Counted from the first letter of the stretch, positions 1 to 7,472 are shown. The stretch: DNA of 61,054 nt from Companilactobacillus suantsaicola (GCF_004745525.1 NZ_RKLY01000015.1:1-61054); one strand, 5' to 3'. The notes: generated by a model from the letters alone, not told the origin. A program made the numbers and translations.

Positions 1-72
1 AAAGCCACAGGAGGCATTCTCCTTGGCTTGCGGCTACTAATAATCTGGCACTCCAATCCTGATAGATCTTAA
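1..72 (+). CDS. 3' end of an upstream reading frame, possibly a membrane protein
   Basis: Frame 1 is open from the window edge to a TAA at 70-72 and encodes 23 residues, including the hydrophobic stretch GGILLGLRLLIIW and then a short polar tail. A hydrophobic helix close to the C-terminus is common in small transporters such as LysE-type exporters, but too little is present to assign a family. The T-rich run after the stop (about 74-90) has no clear hairpin. It may equally be a chance open frame. Confidence 0.3.
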   Translation, partial: KATGGILLGLRLLIIWHSNPDRS

Positions 73-180
73 GTTTTTTTTGTTTTTTCGGAGTGGCTAA
101 CTTGTTCTTGCAATTTGCGATACAATTGTATTATCGATTGCAGATCAATTATCTACATATTGATGATTAAGGAGGTTTTT

Positions 181-495
181 ATGAATCAAAAAGAACGAGA
201 AAAATTAATGATGGACCGTTTGAGTAAAACTTATTCAGATCCCGAAGTCAAACAGGATAAGCAGTTGTCGGAATTAATTTTGAAGGCTGCTACCGATGTT
301 GATAATGGTGATGATTGTAATATGGTTTCTTCAAGACTATGTCGGTCAATGTCACTACATGCAGTGTTATTGAACAATGAAAATAAGAGTTTACCTAAAG
401 CGGGCTTAGACTTGTACAATGAAATTGTTCATCAAAAGAATATTTATGATGGGATTGCTACGGCAGCCTTTTTGAGTGGTATTTGGTTCAATTAA
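181..495 (+). CDS. Small helical protein, bacteriocin-immunity-like (uncertain)
   Basis: This encodes a 104-residue cytosolic protein with no signal peptide or membrane segment. The start at 181 is chosen because AAGGAGG at about 170-176 precedes it; the longer upstream frame has no ribosome site. The sequence is predicted to be mostly helical (DPEVKQDKQLSELILKAATD, then SSRLCRSMSLHAVLL) and ends in a hydrophobic AAFLSGIWFN tail. Length, helical make-up and aromatic tail recall immunity proteins of lactic acid bacteria that protect against class IIa bacteriocins, but I cannot confirm a family. No bacteriocin precursor with a double-glycine leader is visible next to it, so it could be an orphan immunity gene or something unrelated. 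Confidence 0.6.
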   Translation: MNQKEREKLMMDRLSKTYSDPEVKQDKQLSELILKAATDVDNGDDCNMVSSRLCRSMSLHAVLLNNENKSLPKAGLDLYNEIVHQKNIYDGIATAAFLSGIWFN

Positions 496-508
496 TCATT
501 ATGAAAAT

Positions 509-548
509 TTAGTAAGCGTTTGCATTCATCAAGTTATTTCGATACAGT
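509..548 (+). promoter_or_regulatory. Promoter with overlapping cre-like site
   Basis: TTGCAT (520-525) and TACAGT (543-548) are separated by 17 bases and lie 36 bases before the HAD gene. A sequence matching the CcpA cre consensus with two mismatches (AGTAAGCGTTTGCA, within 509-526) overlaps the -35 box, a position usually linked to catabolite repression. The call is by eye only. Confidence 0.4.
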
Positions 549-584
549 GAAATAGTAATTTAAGAGTGAGAGGGATATTGATAA

Positions 585-1406
585 ATGTATAAAATGATTG
601 TTTGTGATTTAGATGAAACATTGATGAATGACGATGGGACTTTATCAGAAAAAAATGCAGCGGCTATTAAGGCAGCCACTGCTAAAGGTGTACACTTTGT
701 ACCAAACTCTGGCCGTAGTTACACTTCTTTTCAAAATGATTTGGAAAAAATGGAGTTACGTGATAAAGCTAATGAATACTCGATTTCGTATAACGGTGGA
801 TTAATTTTGGAAAATAAAAATAATCGACCAATTGCCATCAATGCGATGCCATATGAAGTTGCCAAAGGTGTTTTTGAAGCTGGAGCAAAGAATAAGAAAG
901 CTGCTACACACGTTTACACTCAAGATGTGCTTTATATCTACAACCCAGTTCCAGAAGATTCAGCATATTTGAAAAATCGTGGAGTAAGTTTCCAAGTTTT
1001 AGATAAACCTGATTTTGAACAATTTAAAGATGAAAATGTTATGAAAGTTATCATGGCTTTACCAACGATGGACGATAGAAAGCAAATGCGTGCAGATGTC
1101 GAAGAACAAGTTGATCCATCAAAATTAGCAGTCACATATTCATCTGATCGTTACGTTGAATTTAATCCAGCTGGAATTGACAAAGGAAGTGCTTCAGTTC
1201 AATTAGGTGAGTTGCTAGGAATCAAGCCAGAAGAAATCATTGCGGCAGGAGATAACAGTAACGATTTGCCAATGTTAAAAGCAGTTGGTTTGCCAGTCAG
1301 TGTTGCCAATGGAATCGATAGCGTTAAAGCTGCCGCTAAGTACGTAACAGAAGCTGATAATAATCATGATGCTTTGGCTGAAGTAATTAATAAATTTGTA
1401 TTGTAA
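585..1406 (+). CDS. Cof-type HAD-superfamily phosphatase
   Basis: This 273-residue cytosolic protein is a haloacid dehalogenase-like phosphatase of the Cof/YidA type, which dephosphorylates sugar phosphates or related metabolites using Mg2+. The nucleophile motif DLDET is at residues 8-12, with D8 as the expected nucleophile and D10 as the acid/base. The C-terminal motif GDNSNDLPML near residues 222-231 supplies the Mg2+-binding acidic residues, and a type IIB cap lies between them. Length is normal for the family. It is monocistronic: a promoter with a cre-like box lies upstream and a strong terminator follows. The substrate cannot be told from sequence. Confidence 0.9.
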   Translation: MYKMIVCDLDETLMNDDGTLSEKNAAAIKAATAKGVHFVPNSGRSYTSFQNDLEKMELRDKANEYSISYNGGLILENKNNRPIAINAMPYEVAKGVFEAGAKNKKAATHVYTQDVLYIYNPVPEDSAYLKNRGVSFQVLDKPDFEQFKDENVMKVIMALPTMDDRKQMRADVEEQVDPSKLAVTYSSDRYVEFNPAGIDKGSASVQLGELLGIKPEEIIAAGDNSNDLPMLKAVGLPVSVANGIDSVKAAAKYVTEADNNHDALAEVINKFVL

Positions 1407-1442
1407 TAAAAAATACTAGACAAAATCGTCTAGTATTTTTTT
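1407..1442 (+). terminator. Rho-independent terminator of the HAD gene
   Basis: AATACTAGAC and GTCTAGTATT form a 10-bp stem around a six-base loop, followed by a run of T residues. Confidence 0.85.
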
Positions 1443-1543
1443 CTTTGTCTTATTATAGACAAGACTAGGACTTAATGATATATTCTAAATACACTTAATT
1501 AACTAAGTTTAAAAAGTTATGTAGATAGGATGGAAGCATAAAC

Positions 1544-1927
1544 ATGAAAATTGAACACGTAGGTTTATTTGTAAAAAATTTAGAAAAAACAGTCGAATTT
1601 TATCAGAAATATTTTGGAGCCGTTGCTTCAGAAAAATATCATAATTCCAAAACAACTTTTTCATCACGTTTTTTAACTTTCCAAGATGGAGCTCGTTTAG
1701 AAGTATGTACTCGTGAAGATTTAAATACGGAAAAATTATCTGGTTATCCTTTAGGCTACATGCATTTGGCGATGTCGCTTGGTTCAAAAGAAAAAGTTGA
1801 TGAAGTTTCTAGTCAAATTGAGGCCGACGGTTATCCTCATTTGAGTGGCCCAAGAACAACTGGGGATGGCTATTATGAAAGTGTCGTCTTAGATCCTGAA
1901 GGAAACCAAATTGAATTGACAGTTTAA
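1544..1927 (+). CDS. VOC (glyoxalase/bleomycin-resistance) family protein
   Basis: This 127-residue protein has the vicinal oxygen chelate fold made of two beta-alpha-beta-beta-beta modules. The N-terminus (IEHVGLFVKNLEKTVEFYQK) and C-terminus (LDPEGNQIEL) are typical. Candidate metal ligands are His5, Glu near 53 (RLEV), His near 74 (YMHLA) and Glu near 125 (QIEL), the pattern of single-domain glyoxalase-like enzymes. It could be a lactoylglutathione lyase relative or another dioxygenase/isomerase-like VOC protein; the substrate is unknown. It is followed closely by a 54-residue membrane protein that may be in the same transcript. Confidence 0.85.
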   Translation: MKIEHVGLFVKNLEKTVEFYQKYFGAVASEKYHNSKTTFSSRFLTFQDGARLEVCTREDLNTEKLSGYPLGYMHLAMSLGSKEKVDEVSSQIEADGYPHLSGPRTTGDGYYESVVLDPEGNQIELTV

Positions 1928-1989
1928 GTATCTTTGATTCATCACAGAAATTTCGTTAGAATTATTCACTAAGGTAGGTAAATGACTAT

Positions 1990-2154
1990 ATGTTTAAGTA
2001 TTTAATTTTATTAGTATTATTGTATGCAATTATTTCGTTTGTTATCGCCTTAGTAAAAACGTTAATCGCAAAAAAGCGCGGTCAAACACCAGAATTTTGG
2101 GAATATTTCTTTGATAAATTTCTAGATATTTTAGATCCAACCAATTGGTTTTAA
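1990..2154 (+). CDS. Small membrane protein, 54 aa
   Basis: A short ORF encodes one N-terminal membrane segment (about residues 4-24, LILLVLLYAIISFVIALV) followed by a basic stretch and an amphipathic, acidic tail ending in NWF. AAGGTAGG at about 1971-1978 is a plausible ribosome site. It lies 62 bases after the VOC gene and just before a strong terminator, so it is probably the last gene of that transcript. The family is not recognised. Confidence 0.6.
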   Translation: MFKYLILLVLLYAIISFVIALVKTLIAKKRGQTPEFWEYFFDKFLDILDPTNWF

Positions 2155-2195
2155 AAAGAGCAAGGTAATCGTACGCTAATTACCTTGCTCTTTTT
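2155..2195. terminator. Bidirectional terminator (GGTAAT-type hairpin)
   Basis: AAAGAGCAAGGTAAT pairs perfectly with ATTACCTTGCTCTTT around a nine-base loop, with T residues on the plus side and an A-run on the other. It serves the convergent genes on both sides. The GGTAAT core resembles the family B repeats found elsewhere in the window. Confidence 0.85.
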
Positions 2196-2232
2196 GTCTT
2201 AATATTTGAATTATCGTGCAAAATCACATTCC

Positions 2233-2835
2233 CTAGTTTAATTCAGTTTTTACTTGTTTTTGCGGAATGAATAAGCAGATTACTGAACAAGCAAGTAGAA
2301 CCATTGAAACGATGTATGAACTAGCAGGATTAACTAAATTATAAAGTAGAACCAAACCAATCGTACCTAGTGGCATGGAAATAATTGAGATAGTATTCAT
2401 CAAACCAGTCAGACTACCGATGATGTCTGGCTCAGCTGTCTTTAACAACGCAGCGGTCAGTTTAGGATTGGCTTGACCCATACAGAATCCACCGATTGCC
2501 ATAGTGATGATCACAATTGTAAAACTATTAAAGCCATTTAAAAGATCTAAGTAAAAGATGATCCAGGAAATGACACAGGTTATCATCACGCTTTTAAATG
2601 ATAATTTTTTGAACCAACCGGAGTGTAAAACACTTCCAGAAATTTGACCGACTACTAAAACGGTATTGATCACGAAAACACTAACGCTAAAAGAAAAGGG
2701 CAAATAGCGTGCTTGATCAACTAAATACAGATTAATGATAGCATCCAGTGATGAACCAACAGCGTTGATAAAGAAAATACTACCAACTAGCCCCCAAGCA
2801 TTGATATCAGCACTAGCTTCAAGTGTTTGTTTCAT
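2233..2835 (-). pseudogene. MFS transporter, C-terminal half (split gene)
   Basis: Two hundred residues with six predicted membrane helices correspond to helices 7-12 of a major facilitator superfamily exporter (for example SIFFINAVGSSLDAIINLYL and the GQANPKLTAALL loop). The frame opens at an ATG five bases after the stop of the upstream half, in a different frame. Together the halves make about 409 residues, the normal length of a 12-helix MFS protein, so this looks like one gene broken by a frameshift in the central cytoplasmic loop. Reading upstream in this frame gives a plausible basic linker (AKRLLRQ) before the Met. It could also be translated separately by coupling. Function as a drug or metabolite exporter is inferred from the family only. 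Confidence 0.75.
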
Positions 2836-2840
2836 TTGTC

Positions 2841-3467
2841 TTAAGAGTCTTTTAGCTGATGGGCAGTCTTTTTTTCTTCTTTAACAGTTAAATTCTGGTA
2901 ACCGACTAGCACTATGACCCCGGCAATTAAAAAAGTTACCGCATTGACGTAACCGGCTAATTGATAATCCTTAGTGATGGCTAGTAAGGAAATACCGATA
3001 GCTTGGCCAACCGTCTGCATGATAGTTAAAATTCCCGAGTTGATACCAATAGCTTGTTCCTGTTCATTTTCGTCGATTTTTTGTTGAATGATGGGCATTG
3101 TTAAACCATTGTTGTACATTCCCAACAAGTCGGAAACAATGTTGATGGCAATGATAATCAATAAAATAAAAATTTGTTTTTGATTGATCAGTTGAGCCAG
3201 TAACAAATAGAGTAGAGCTTGAGTAAATTTGGTGAATGCTAGCCAGAAACGTTTATTTCTTGTTCGATCGGCAATTTGTCCAGTAACGATACCAAAAATC
3301 CCTGGTAAAACTGTAGCAATTGAAACTAGTGAGACCATTAAATGAGCTTGCGCAAAAGTCCGAGCATAGGTCAAAAGTATGATATTGAACAAACTCATAC
3401 CGATAGTCTCAAACAAATCGACACTCGTTAAGGTTAAGAAAGCTTTGTTACGTAATAAATTCTTCAT
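2841..3467 (-). pseudogene. MFS transporter, N-terminal half (split gene)
   Basis: This encodes 208 residues with six membrane helices, including the MFS loop 2-3 signature GQIADRTRNKR. The start at 3467 is chosen because GGAGTGA precedes it on the minus strand; a GTG nine bases upstream lacks spacing. The frame ends TAHQLKDS-stop in the region where a complete transporter would carry its central loop, and helices 7-12 follow in another frame. The gene is divergent from a winged-helix regulator whose intergenic region carries a large dyad, so it was probably a regulated efflux gene. It is functional only if the two halves assemble or the ribosome shifts frame. Confidence 0.8.
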
Positions 3468-3487
3468 AGAAATCACTCCAGTTAAAA

Positions 3488-3526
3488 TTTGTTTTAACGT
3501 TTAAATTAATTTAAATGATAAACAAA
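3488..3526. promoter_or_regulatory. Large AT-rich dyad between MFS gene and regulator
   Basis: TTTGTTT (3488-3494) mirrors AAACAAA (3520-3526), and the centre TTTAAATTAATTTAAA (3500-3515) is itself palindromic on the same axis. It lies between two divergent genes and is a likely operator for the winged-helix regulator. Confidence 0.55.
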
Positions 3527-3583
3527 CTTTAACCGTTTGATTTTAATTTGTCAAACATTTATGCTAAATACGAGGTGAAAATG

Positions 3584-4150
3584 ATGTCGAAAGTCACGGT
3601 AGACCAATTTGCTAAATTAATGGTGGATGATAAAGTTGGAAAAATTTTGAATGCCACCCAGGAAAAAGATGGGTTAACACCTAAAGAAATTTCTAAAGCA
3701 ACTAAAATTGCTAACAACAAGCTTTACTACACTTTGAATAAGATGGTTGAAGCTGACCTGTTAATGATAGTTAGACAAAAAAAGGTCAAGAATTTGACCG
3801 AGAATTATTATTCGAGTTCACATCTGAGTCAACAGGGACAAAGCAATTCTTTTAAAGAAGATAATGTTATTAATTTTTCGGATGATTGGATCAGAGAACA
3901 TGGTGAGCAGACATTGCAATTAGTCATGCTGCAACATCATGAATTAATTGAGGCTTTAAAGAATCAATTAAAAAAAGAATCAGATGATTCAATTGCCATG
4001 TCATCACACAGTGAAATTGATCTTTCAGCTGAAGGTGAAAAGAAATTAATCAGTGATTTATTTGAAGTCCTAGGCCATGCCGAAGAAAATGACCCTAATC
4101 CAGATGCTAAGGAAAAACGTCGTGTTAGGGTTCAATTAGAAAAATGGTAA
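3584..4150 (+). CDS. Winged-helix transcriptional regulator
   Basis: This 188-residue protein has an N-terminal winged helix-turn-helix (about residues 5-75, GLTPKEISKATKIANNKLYY reads as the recognition region), of the ArsR/HTH_20 kind, followed by a helical, charged region with no recognised ligand domain. The start at 3584 is preferred because GAGGTG lies six bases upstream; 3581 is also possible, while the longer TTG frame has no ribosome site. It is divergent from the split MFS transporter and most likely controls it through the intergenic dyad. With the transporter broken, its current role is uncertain. Confidence 0.8.
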   Translation: MSKVTVDQFAKLMVDDKVGKILNATQEKDGLTPKEISKATKIANNKLYYTLNKMVEADLLMIVRQKKVKNLTENYYSSSHLSQQGQSNSFKEDNVINFSDDWIREHGEQTLQLVMLQHHELIEALKNQLKKESDDSIAMSSHSEIDLSAEGEKKLISDLFEVLGHAEENDPNPDAKEKRRVRVQLEKW

Positions 4151-4232
4151 GAGAGTGGAACAAGCCCAGTTAGACTCAGACAGGTAGCCTATTCCACGAA
4201 TTGCACACCGGACTTGTGTAACTCGTTTCAGC

Positions 4233-4383
4233 TATAACTATTTTTTACGCCTAAATTTGCAGTATAAACGCGGAACAGGACATAAACTTTGCGCTTAAAA
4301 CAAATAAGCCCAGGTAATCAAAGTGCGATTACCTGGGCTTATTTGCCTTAATGCTCGAGAGTTGACTATGTCCTGTCCCGCTC
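4233..4383 (+). repeat. Family B palindromic repeat, copy B1
   Basis: Terminal inverted arms (GCGGAACAGGACATA at 4270-4284 and TATGTCCTGTCCCGC at 4367-4381) enclose an 18-bp perfect stem (4302-4319 with 4327-4344, core CCCAGGTAATC). The same unit occurs in inverse orientation at 52524-52674 with about 95 per cent identity over 110 bases, and the similarity extends about 37 bases to the left of the arm. It ends at the stop codon of the minus-strand gene at 4385 and may act as its terminator. A diverged end motif, GAGAGTGGAACA, is at 4151. The rest of 4151-4232 holds nothing I recognise. Confidence 0.85.
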
Positions 4384-4384
4384 T

Positions 4385-4936
4385 TTAAATGCAATCTTGA
4401 GCAACACGCTGAACTGCAAAGTTCGATAAGCTGTAAATTGCATCAAAAATATTGTCACCCAACTTAGAATTAACAAATTCATCATTCTTCCGACCTTGAT
4501 TGTTAGGTATTTCTGCCAAGATGGGTATGAATTTGTCTAAGTCATTGTCAGATAAAAAATCAAAAGATTTGAGATGAGTTGTTAAAGCGATGGTGAAAGA
4601 AAATTTGGGATGGAACTGACGCATTTGATAAAGTTGACGGGCAGCTTGTTTGTAATTGATCTCGGAATCGTTTCGCAAACAGTGTCGCAGTAAGTTATCG
4701 TAAACGTCTCCATAGTGCAGTAACCAGACCAAAAAGTCGTGTGATGTCACATAATGAAGGTTCATGTGAATATTTTTATAATTATTAATTACATCTAAGA
4801 CATTATTCCAATCAAGCCAAGTCATAAAGGAGTGAAAGTAGACTTCTATATCAGCATTTTTTCCATTGCCAATGTGTTCCAACCCAGAAAAACTTTCGAT
4901 TTCCTTAGTGACAAAATTTAATTCTTTAATATCCAT
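4385..4936 (-). CDS. Hypothetical protein, 183 aa
   Basis: I do not recognise this family. The protein is soluble, acidic and rich in aromatic residues (for example FHSFMTWLDWNNV and HDFLVWLLHYGDVYDNLL), predicted mostly helical, with no signal peptide or membrane segment. The start at 4936 is chosen because GGAG precedes it on the minus strand; extending to a GTG at 5008 would run through a perfect hairpin (4984-5007) and adds a basic, unconvincing N-terminus. It stands alone between a family B repeat and a toxin-like gene, so an accessory or defence-related role is possible but unsupported. Confidence 0.65.
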   Translation of the reverse strand: MDIKELNFVTKEIESFSGLEHIGNGKNADIEVYFHSFMTWLDWNNVLDVINNYKNIHMNLHYVTSHDFLVWLLHYGDVYDNLLRHCLRNDSEINYKQAARQLYQMRQFHPKFSFTIALTTHLKSFDFLSDNDLDKFIPILAEIPNNQGRKNDEFVNSKLGDNIFDAIYSLSNFAVQRVAQDCI

Positions 4937-4983
4937 ACTTGAACTCCATTTTTTATTAGAAAAACATTTCGCCACATAAAAAT

Positions 4984-5007
4984 TGACTAACCGGGTTCGG
5001 TTAGTCA
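4984..5007. promoter_or_regulatory. Perfect dyad upstream of the hypothetical gene
   Basis: TGACTAACC and GGTTAGTCA pair perfectly around a six-base centre and lie about 50 bases before the chosen start of the minus-strand gene. On the minus strand AATTTTTAT follows, so this could be an operator or a weak leader terminator. Confidence 0.4.
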
Positions 5008-5084
5008 CGTGGTTACTTGAATTCTCTTGTTACATATCAATTTAATTTTACTTTTCTTTAGTAAGAAAGTCCAGTCTATAAGTG

Positions 5085-5327
5085 TTATCCCAAAGAAACA
5101 TACAGCGTCTGACTATGGTAAAATTCAATCTTTGCTAATTTGTTCACTAATTTGTACATTTCTTTGTTGGAATGGACAGAAAACACTTGTCGGTTGAAAC
5201 CAACTTCTTTGACTAAATAATCATTTCCACTGGCAACCACATTGATACTGCGGTCTTTTTTAAAAGTATAGAAAGTGATTGTTGAAAGAGGGCCTTGAGA
5301 ATTTTTCTTGAGAAAATTTGAAGTTGC
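5085..5327 (-). pseudogene. In-frame continuation after the stop of the RelE-like gene
   Basis: Directly after the TAA that ends the toxin-like gene, the same frame stays open for 80 further codons (from ATSNFLKKNSQ to HSQTLYVSLG). It has no ATG near its beginning and no clear ribosome site. A CAA to TAA change would explain the layout, giving an original protein of 187 residues. The segment has a basic, beta-rich composition (FYTFKKDRSINVVASGNDYL) and no helix-turn-helix, so it does not look like a standard antitoxin. Alternatively it is a separate ORF starting at a GTG. The family is not recognised. Confidence 0.45.
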
Positions 5328-5633
5328 TTACGTTGGATTCGTTTCATTTTTTTGAGCTTCCTTATCAAATTCTTTCTTTTCGAGCGTGGTGCTAAGATAA
5401 AAAATATTGACGTTTTTTTGTTCAATGGTAAAAGCAAATCGAAAATTCTTTTTGCCGAGATGAATTCGCATCTCGAAGGCATGTTGATCAGAAATTTCCC
5501 GAATTGGCTTGATCCGATAAAAGTCGTTCTGCAGATTAGTGTTAAGTTTTTCAATCATCTTTTGGGAGAAATCTTTTTTGTCATTTTTAGTCAATTGAGC
5601 CATCACGCTTTGATTGATCTCTATGTTGTACAT
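5328..5633 (-). CDS. RelE/HigB-like toxin-family protein
   Basis: This encodes 101 residues resembling the RelE/ParE/HigB fold: an N-terminal beta strand and two helices (NKDDKK-like region, MIEKLN), then the strand-rich part HAFEMRIHLGKKNFRFAFTI and NVNIFYLSTTLEKK, which matches the usual order of Gp49-like toxins. Such toxins cleave mRNA at the ribosome. The start at 5633 is chosen because GAAAGG precedes it. No partner antitoxin with a DNA-binding domain is next to it. The frame continues beyond the stop for 80 codons, so the protein may be a truncated form of something longer. Assignment is by pattern, not by search. Confidence 0.55.
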   Translation of the reverse strand: MYNIEINQSVMAQLTKNDKKDFSQKMIEKLNTNLQNDFYRIKPIREISDQHAFEMRIHLGKKNFRFAFTIEQKNVNIFYLSTTLEKKEFDKEAQKNETNPT

Positions 5634-5700
5634 AATTTGACCTTTCAATTGGATTCTAAATCCGTTTTACTGTAAATAGTTATTTTGGTCAAGTTCGTTA

Positions 5701-5722
5701 GATAACATATCGTTATGTTATC
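5701..5722. promoter_or_regulatory. Perfect dyad, possible operator
   Basis: GATAACAT and ATGTTATC pair around a six-base centre between the divergent toxin-like gene and traX-like gene. Confidence 0.35.
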
Positions 5723-5778
5723 GTTGCAAAGTGATCCAACCAACAGTTGAGTGAATTCAACTATTAGTTGATAGTAAA

Positions 5779-5824
5779 AATCACTCCTTTGTCGGATATT
5801 AGAACTGACAGGGAGTGATTTTTT
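5779..5824 (+). promoter_or_regulatory. Terminator-like hairpin containing the traX ribosome site
   Basis: AATCACTCC pairs with GGGAGTGATT, with an inner TGTC/GACA stem, and a run of six T residues follows. The 3' arm GGGAG is also the only ribosome site for the TTG start at 5823. The structure would end incoming transcripts or hide the ribosome site in read-through RNA. Confidence 0.6.
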
Positions 5825-6512
5825 GAATAAGAGTAAATTACAAATAATTGCAATGTTAACGATGCTTTGTGACCATTTAGCAAAAGTTTTGATATATCCA
5901 GTAATTATCGAGCAGCATTCAATTGCTTGGTTACAAATACACAGGCTCTATTTACGATCATACGATGCGCTGACCTTTGTAGGTAAAATAACTTTTCCAA
6001 TCTTTGCCTTTTTTATCGTTGAAGGATTTTTCCATACGAAGAACCTAAGTAACTATGTCAAAAGATTGTTAGATTTGGCGATTATTTCAGAGATTCCCTT
6101 TGATTTAGCAACTTCAGGGAAACTTATCAATCTTAAAAGTCAAAATGTGATTTGGACTTTGTTGCTAGGACTACTAATAATTGTTAGTTTGCAAAATAAG
6201 AAACGCTGGTTTGGATTGATTTTGAGTTTAGGATTGTTAGTGGTCGCGTACTTTTTAAAAATTGATTGGGGAGTTTATCCAGGTGTTCTCTTAATAATTG
6301 TCTTTTATTTAATCAGAGGGCATAAAAAATTATTGCCACTAGGGTATTTATTGATGCTACCAGAGGTAGGGTTCTTATCTGGTGTTGAGTTAGCATTCGT
6401 TTTACTAGCGTTATATAACGGTAATAAAGGCCGAATCGGTGGCTATGTCTGCTATATTTTTTATCCTTTACATTTATTGTTGTTAGGTATATTGCAATTT
6501 ATTTTAATATGA
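5823..6512 (+). CDS. TraX-family membrane protein
   Basis: This 229-residue protein has about seven to eight membrane helices and fits the TraX family, named after the conjugation protein that acetylates F pilin but mostly found in chromosomes with unknown substrate. The N-terminus (LQIIAMLTMLCDHLAKV, with the conserved Asp-His pair) and the segment VGKITFPIFAFFIVEGFFHT are characteristic. TTG at 5823 is the likely start because GGGAG sits eight bases upstream, inside a hairpin. The 3' end overlaps the convergent XRE gene by 14 bases, leaving no room for a separate terminator. Confidence 0.85.
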   Translation: MNKSKLQIIAMLTMLCDHLAKVLIYPVIIEQHSIAWLQIHRLYLRSYDALTFVGKITFPIFAFFIVEGFFHTKNLSNYVKRLLDLAIISEIPFDLATSGKLINLKSQNVIWTLLLGLLIIVSLQNKKRWFGLILSLGLLVVAYFLKIDWGVYPGVLLIIVFYLIRGHKKLLPLGYLLMLPEVGFLSGVELAFVLLALYNGNKGRIGGYVCYIFYPLHLLLLGILQFILI

Positions 6513-6981
6513 ATAATGCTAGGATACAGATTAGCCAAAGGACATCGAAAAAACCGAATATCAGTGCATATCTCACAAGATGGGTGATGGGATACTTGTT
6601 AAATAGGTAAATTAAACTTGCCAAAATAATGAAGAAAATAATGGTACTGACAATCATGCTGAAGAAATCATGATTAATTTTAGGACTAAAGCTAAAACTG
6701 ATGATTAAAGTTGCAATGTAATACAGACTGTTGAGCGTGAGTAGCCACCATTTTCTTTTATCGTCATGGGAATCTTCTGAGTTGTTACTTCCAATAAAAT
6801 AGTTGATTTCTTTACCAAGTATTTGTGATAAATCATTGATTTTATCCAGACTAGGGGAGCCTTGATTATTTTCCCATTTGGAAACGGCTTGTGGAGTGAC
6901 GAATAGTTGATTAGCTAATTGTTGCTGGGTCAGATGTTTATTTAGACGCGCAGTTTTGATTTTTTCGCCAAGATTATTCAT
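6499..6981 (-). CDS. XRE-family regulator with membrane domain
   Basis: This 160-residue protein has an N-terminal helix-turn-helix of the Cro/C1 type (residues about 5-60; TQQQLANQLFVTPQAVSKWE) and a C-terminal part with three to four membrane helices. This layout is common in Firmicutes membrane-tethered regulators whose signals are unknown. The start at 6981 is used because AAGGTGG precedes it; a GTG nine bases further up is less likely. It overlaps the end of the upstream gene by eight bases, so the two are translationally coupled. Confidence 0.85.
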   Translation of the reverse strand: MNNLGEKIKTARLNKHLTQQQLANQLFVTPQAVSKWENNQGSPSLDKINDLSQILGKEINYFIGSNNSEDSHDDKRKWWLLTLNSLYYIATLIISFSFSPKINHDFFSMIVSTIIFFIILASLIYLFNKYPITHLVRYALIFGFFDVLWLICILALFILK

Positions 6982-7336
6982 TGTGCCCACCTTGATTAAG
7001 GGTAGAGTCAGCTACTTTTTGGATATTTTTTCTCAAATCTAACAATTGAGTTTGATCCATGTCAGAAAAAGATTCTAGTTTGCTGATTAGCCAGTTACCA
7101 AGTTGAACGTATTCGGTATTACTCAAGTTGAATTTTTGGGCATAAGTATACTGAATAGCAGTTTCATATTTGTGATGCAGCAATAAATTTTCTAAATCAG
7201 TGTAGTTTTTGCCATTTTGATTCTGCTTTTGTTCAAAAACAATTTCGCTTTTCGCTTGGCCTTTTTTGCCCACCATCATGCCAAAGCCTTCCGCAAAGGA
7301 TTTTAGTTGTCGCATCAAAAAGTCTTCGTCATCCAT
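6974..7336 (-). CDS. DUF6483-like protein
   Basis: This 120-residue soluble helical protein begins MDDEDFLMRQLKSFAEGFG, which resembles the uncharacterised Firmicutes family DUF6483 (phage- or regulator-linked small proteins). The rest looks like a tetratricopeptide-type helical pair (LENLLLHHKYETAIQYTY). TGGAGGG precedes the ATG. It overlaps and probably is co-translated with the XRE/membrane gene, suggesting a joint function such as modulating that regulator. No function is established. Confidence 0.7.
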   Translation of the reverse strand: MDDEDFLMRQLKSFAEGFGMMVGKKGQAKSEIVFEQKQNQNGKNYTDLENLLLHHKYETAIQYTYAQKFNLSNTEYVQLGNWLISKLESFSDMDQTQLLDLRKNIQKVADSTLNQGGHNE

Positions 7337-7472
7337 AATTGCCCTCCAGGTTGAACCTCTTTATCATCATTATGAAGTGGTTGATTGATTTAAGCAATAG
7401 AATTGAAAGCGATTATTTCTCGATAATTTAGTGGTATGATATATTCCTGAGAATAATCAATTGGAGGAAGTT

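Noticed and set aside
5352-5675. Plus-strand ORF opposite the RelE-like gene
   Set aside because: It lacks a ribosome site, while the minus-strand gene has one and a recognisable toxin-like pattern.
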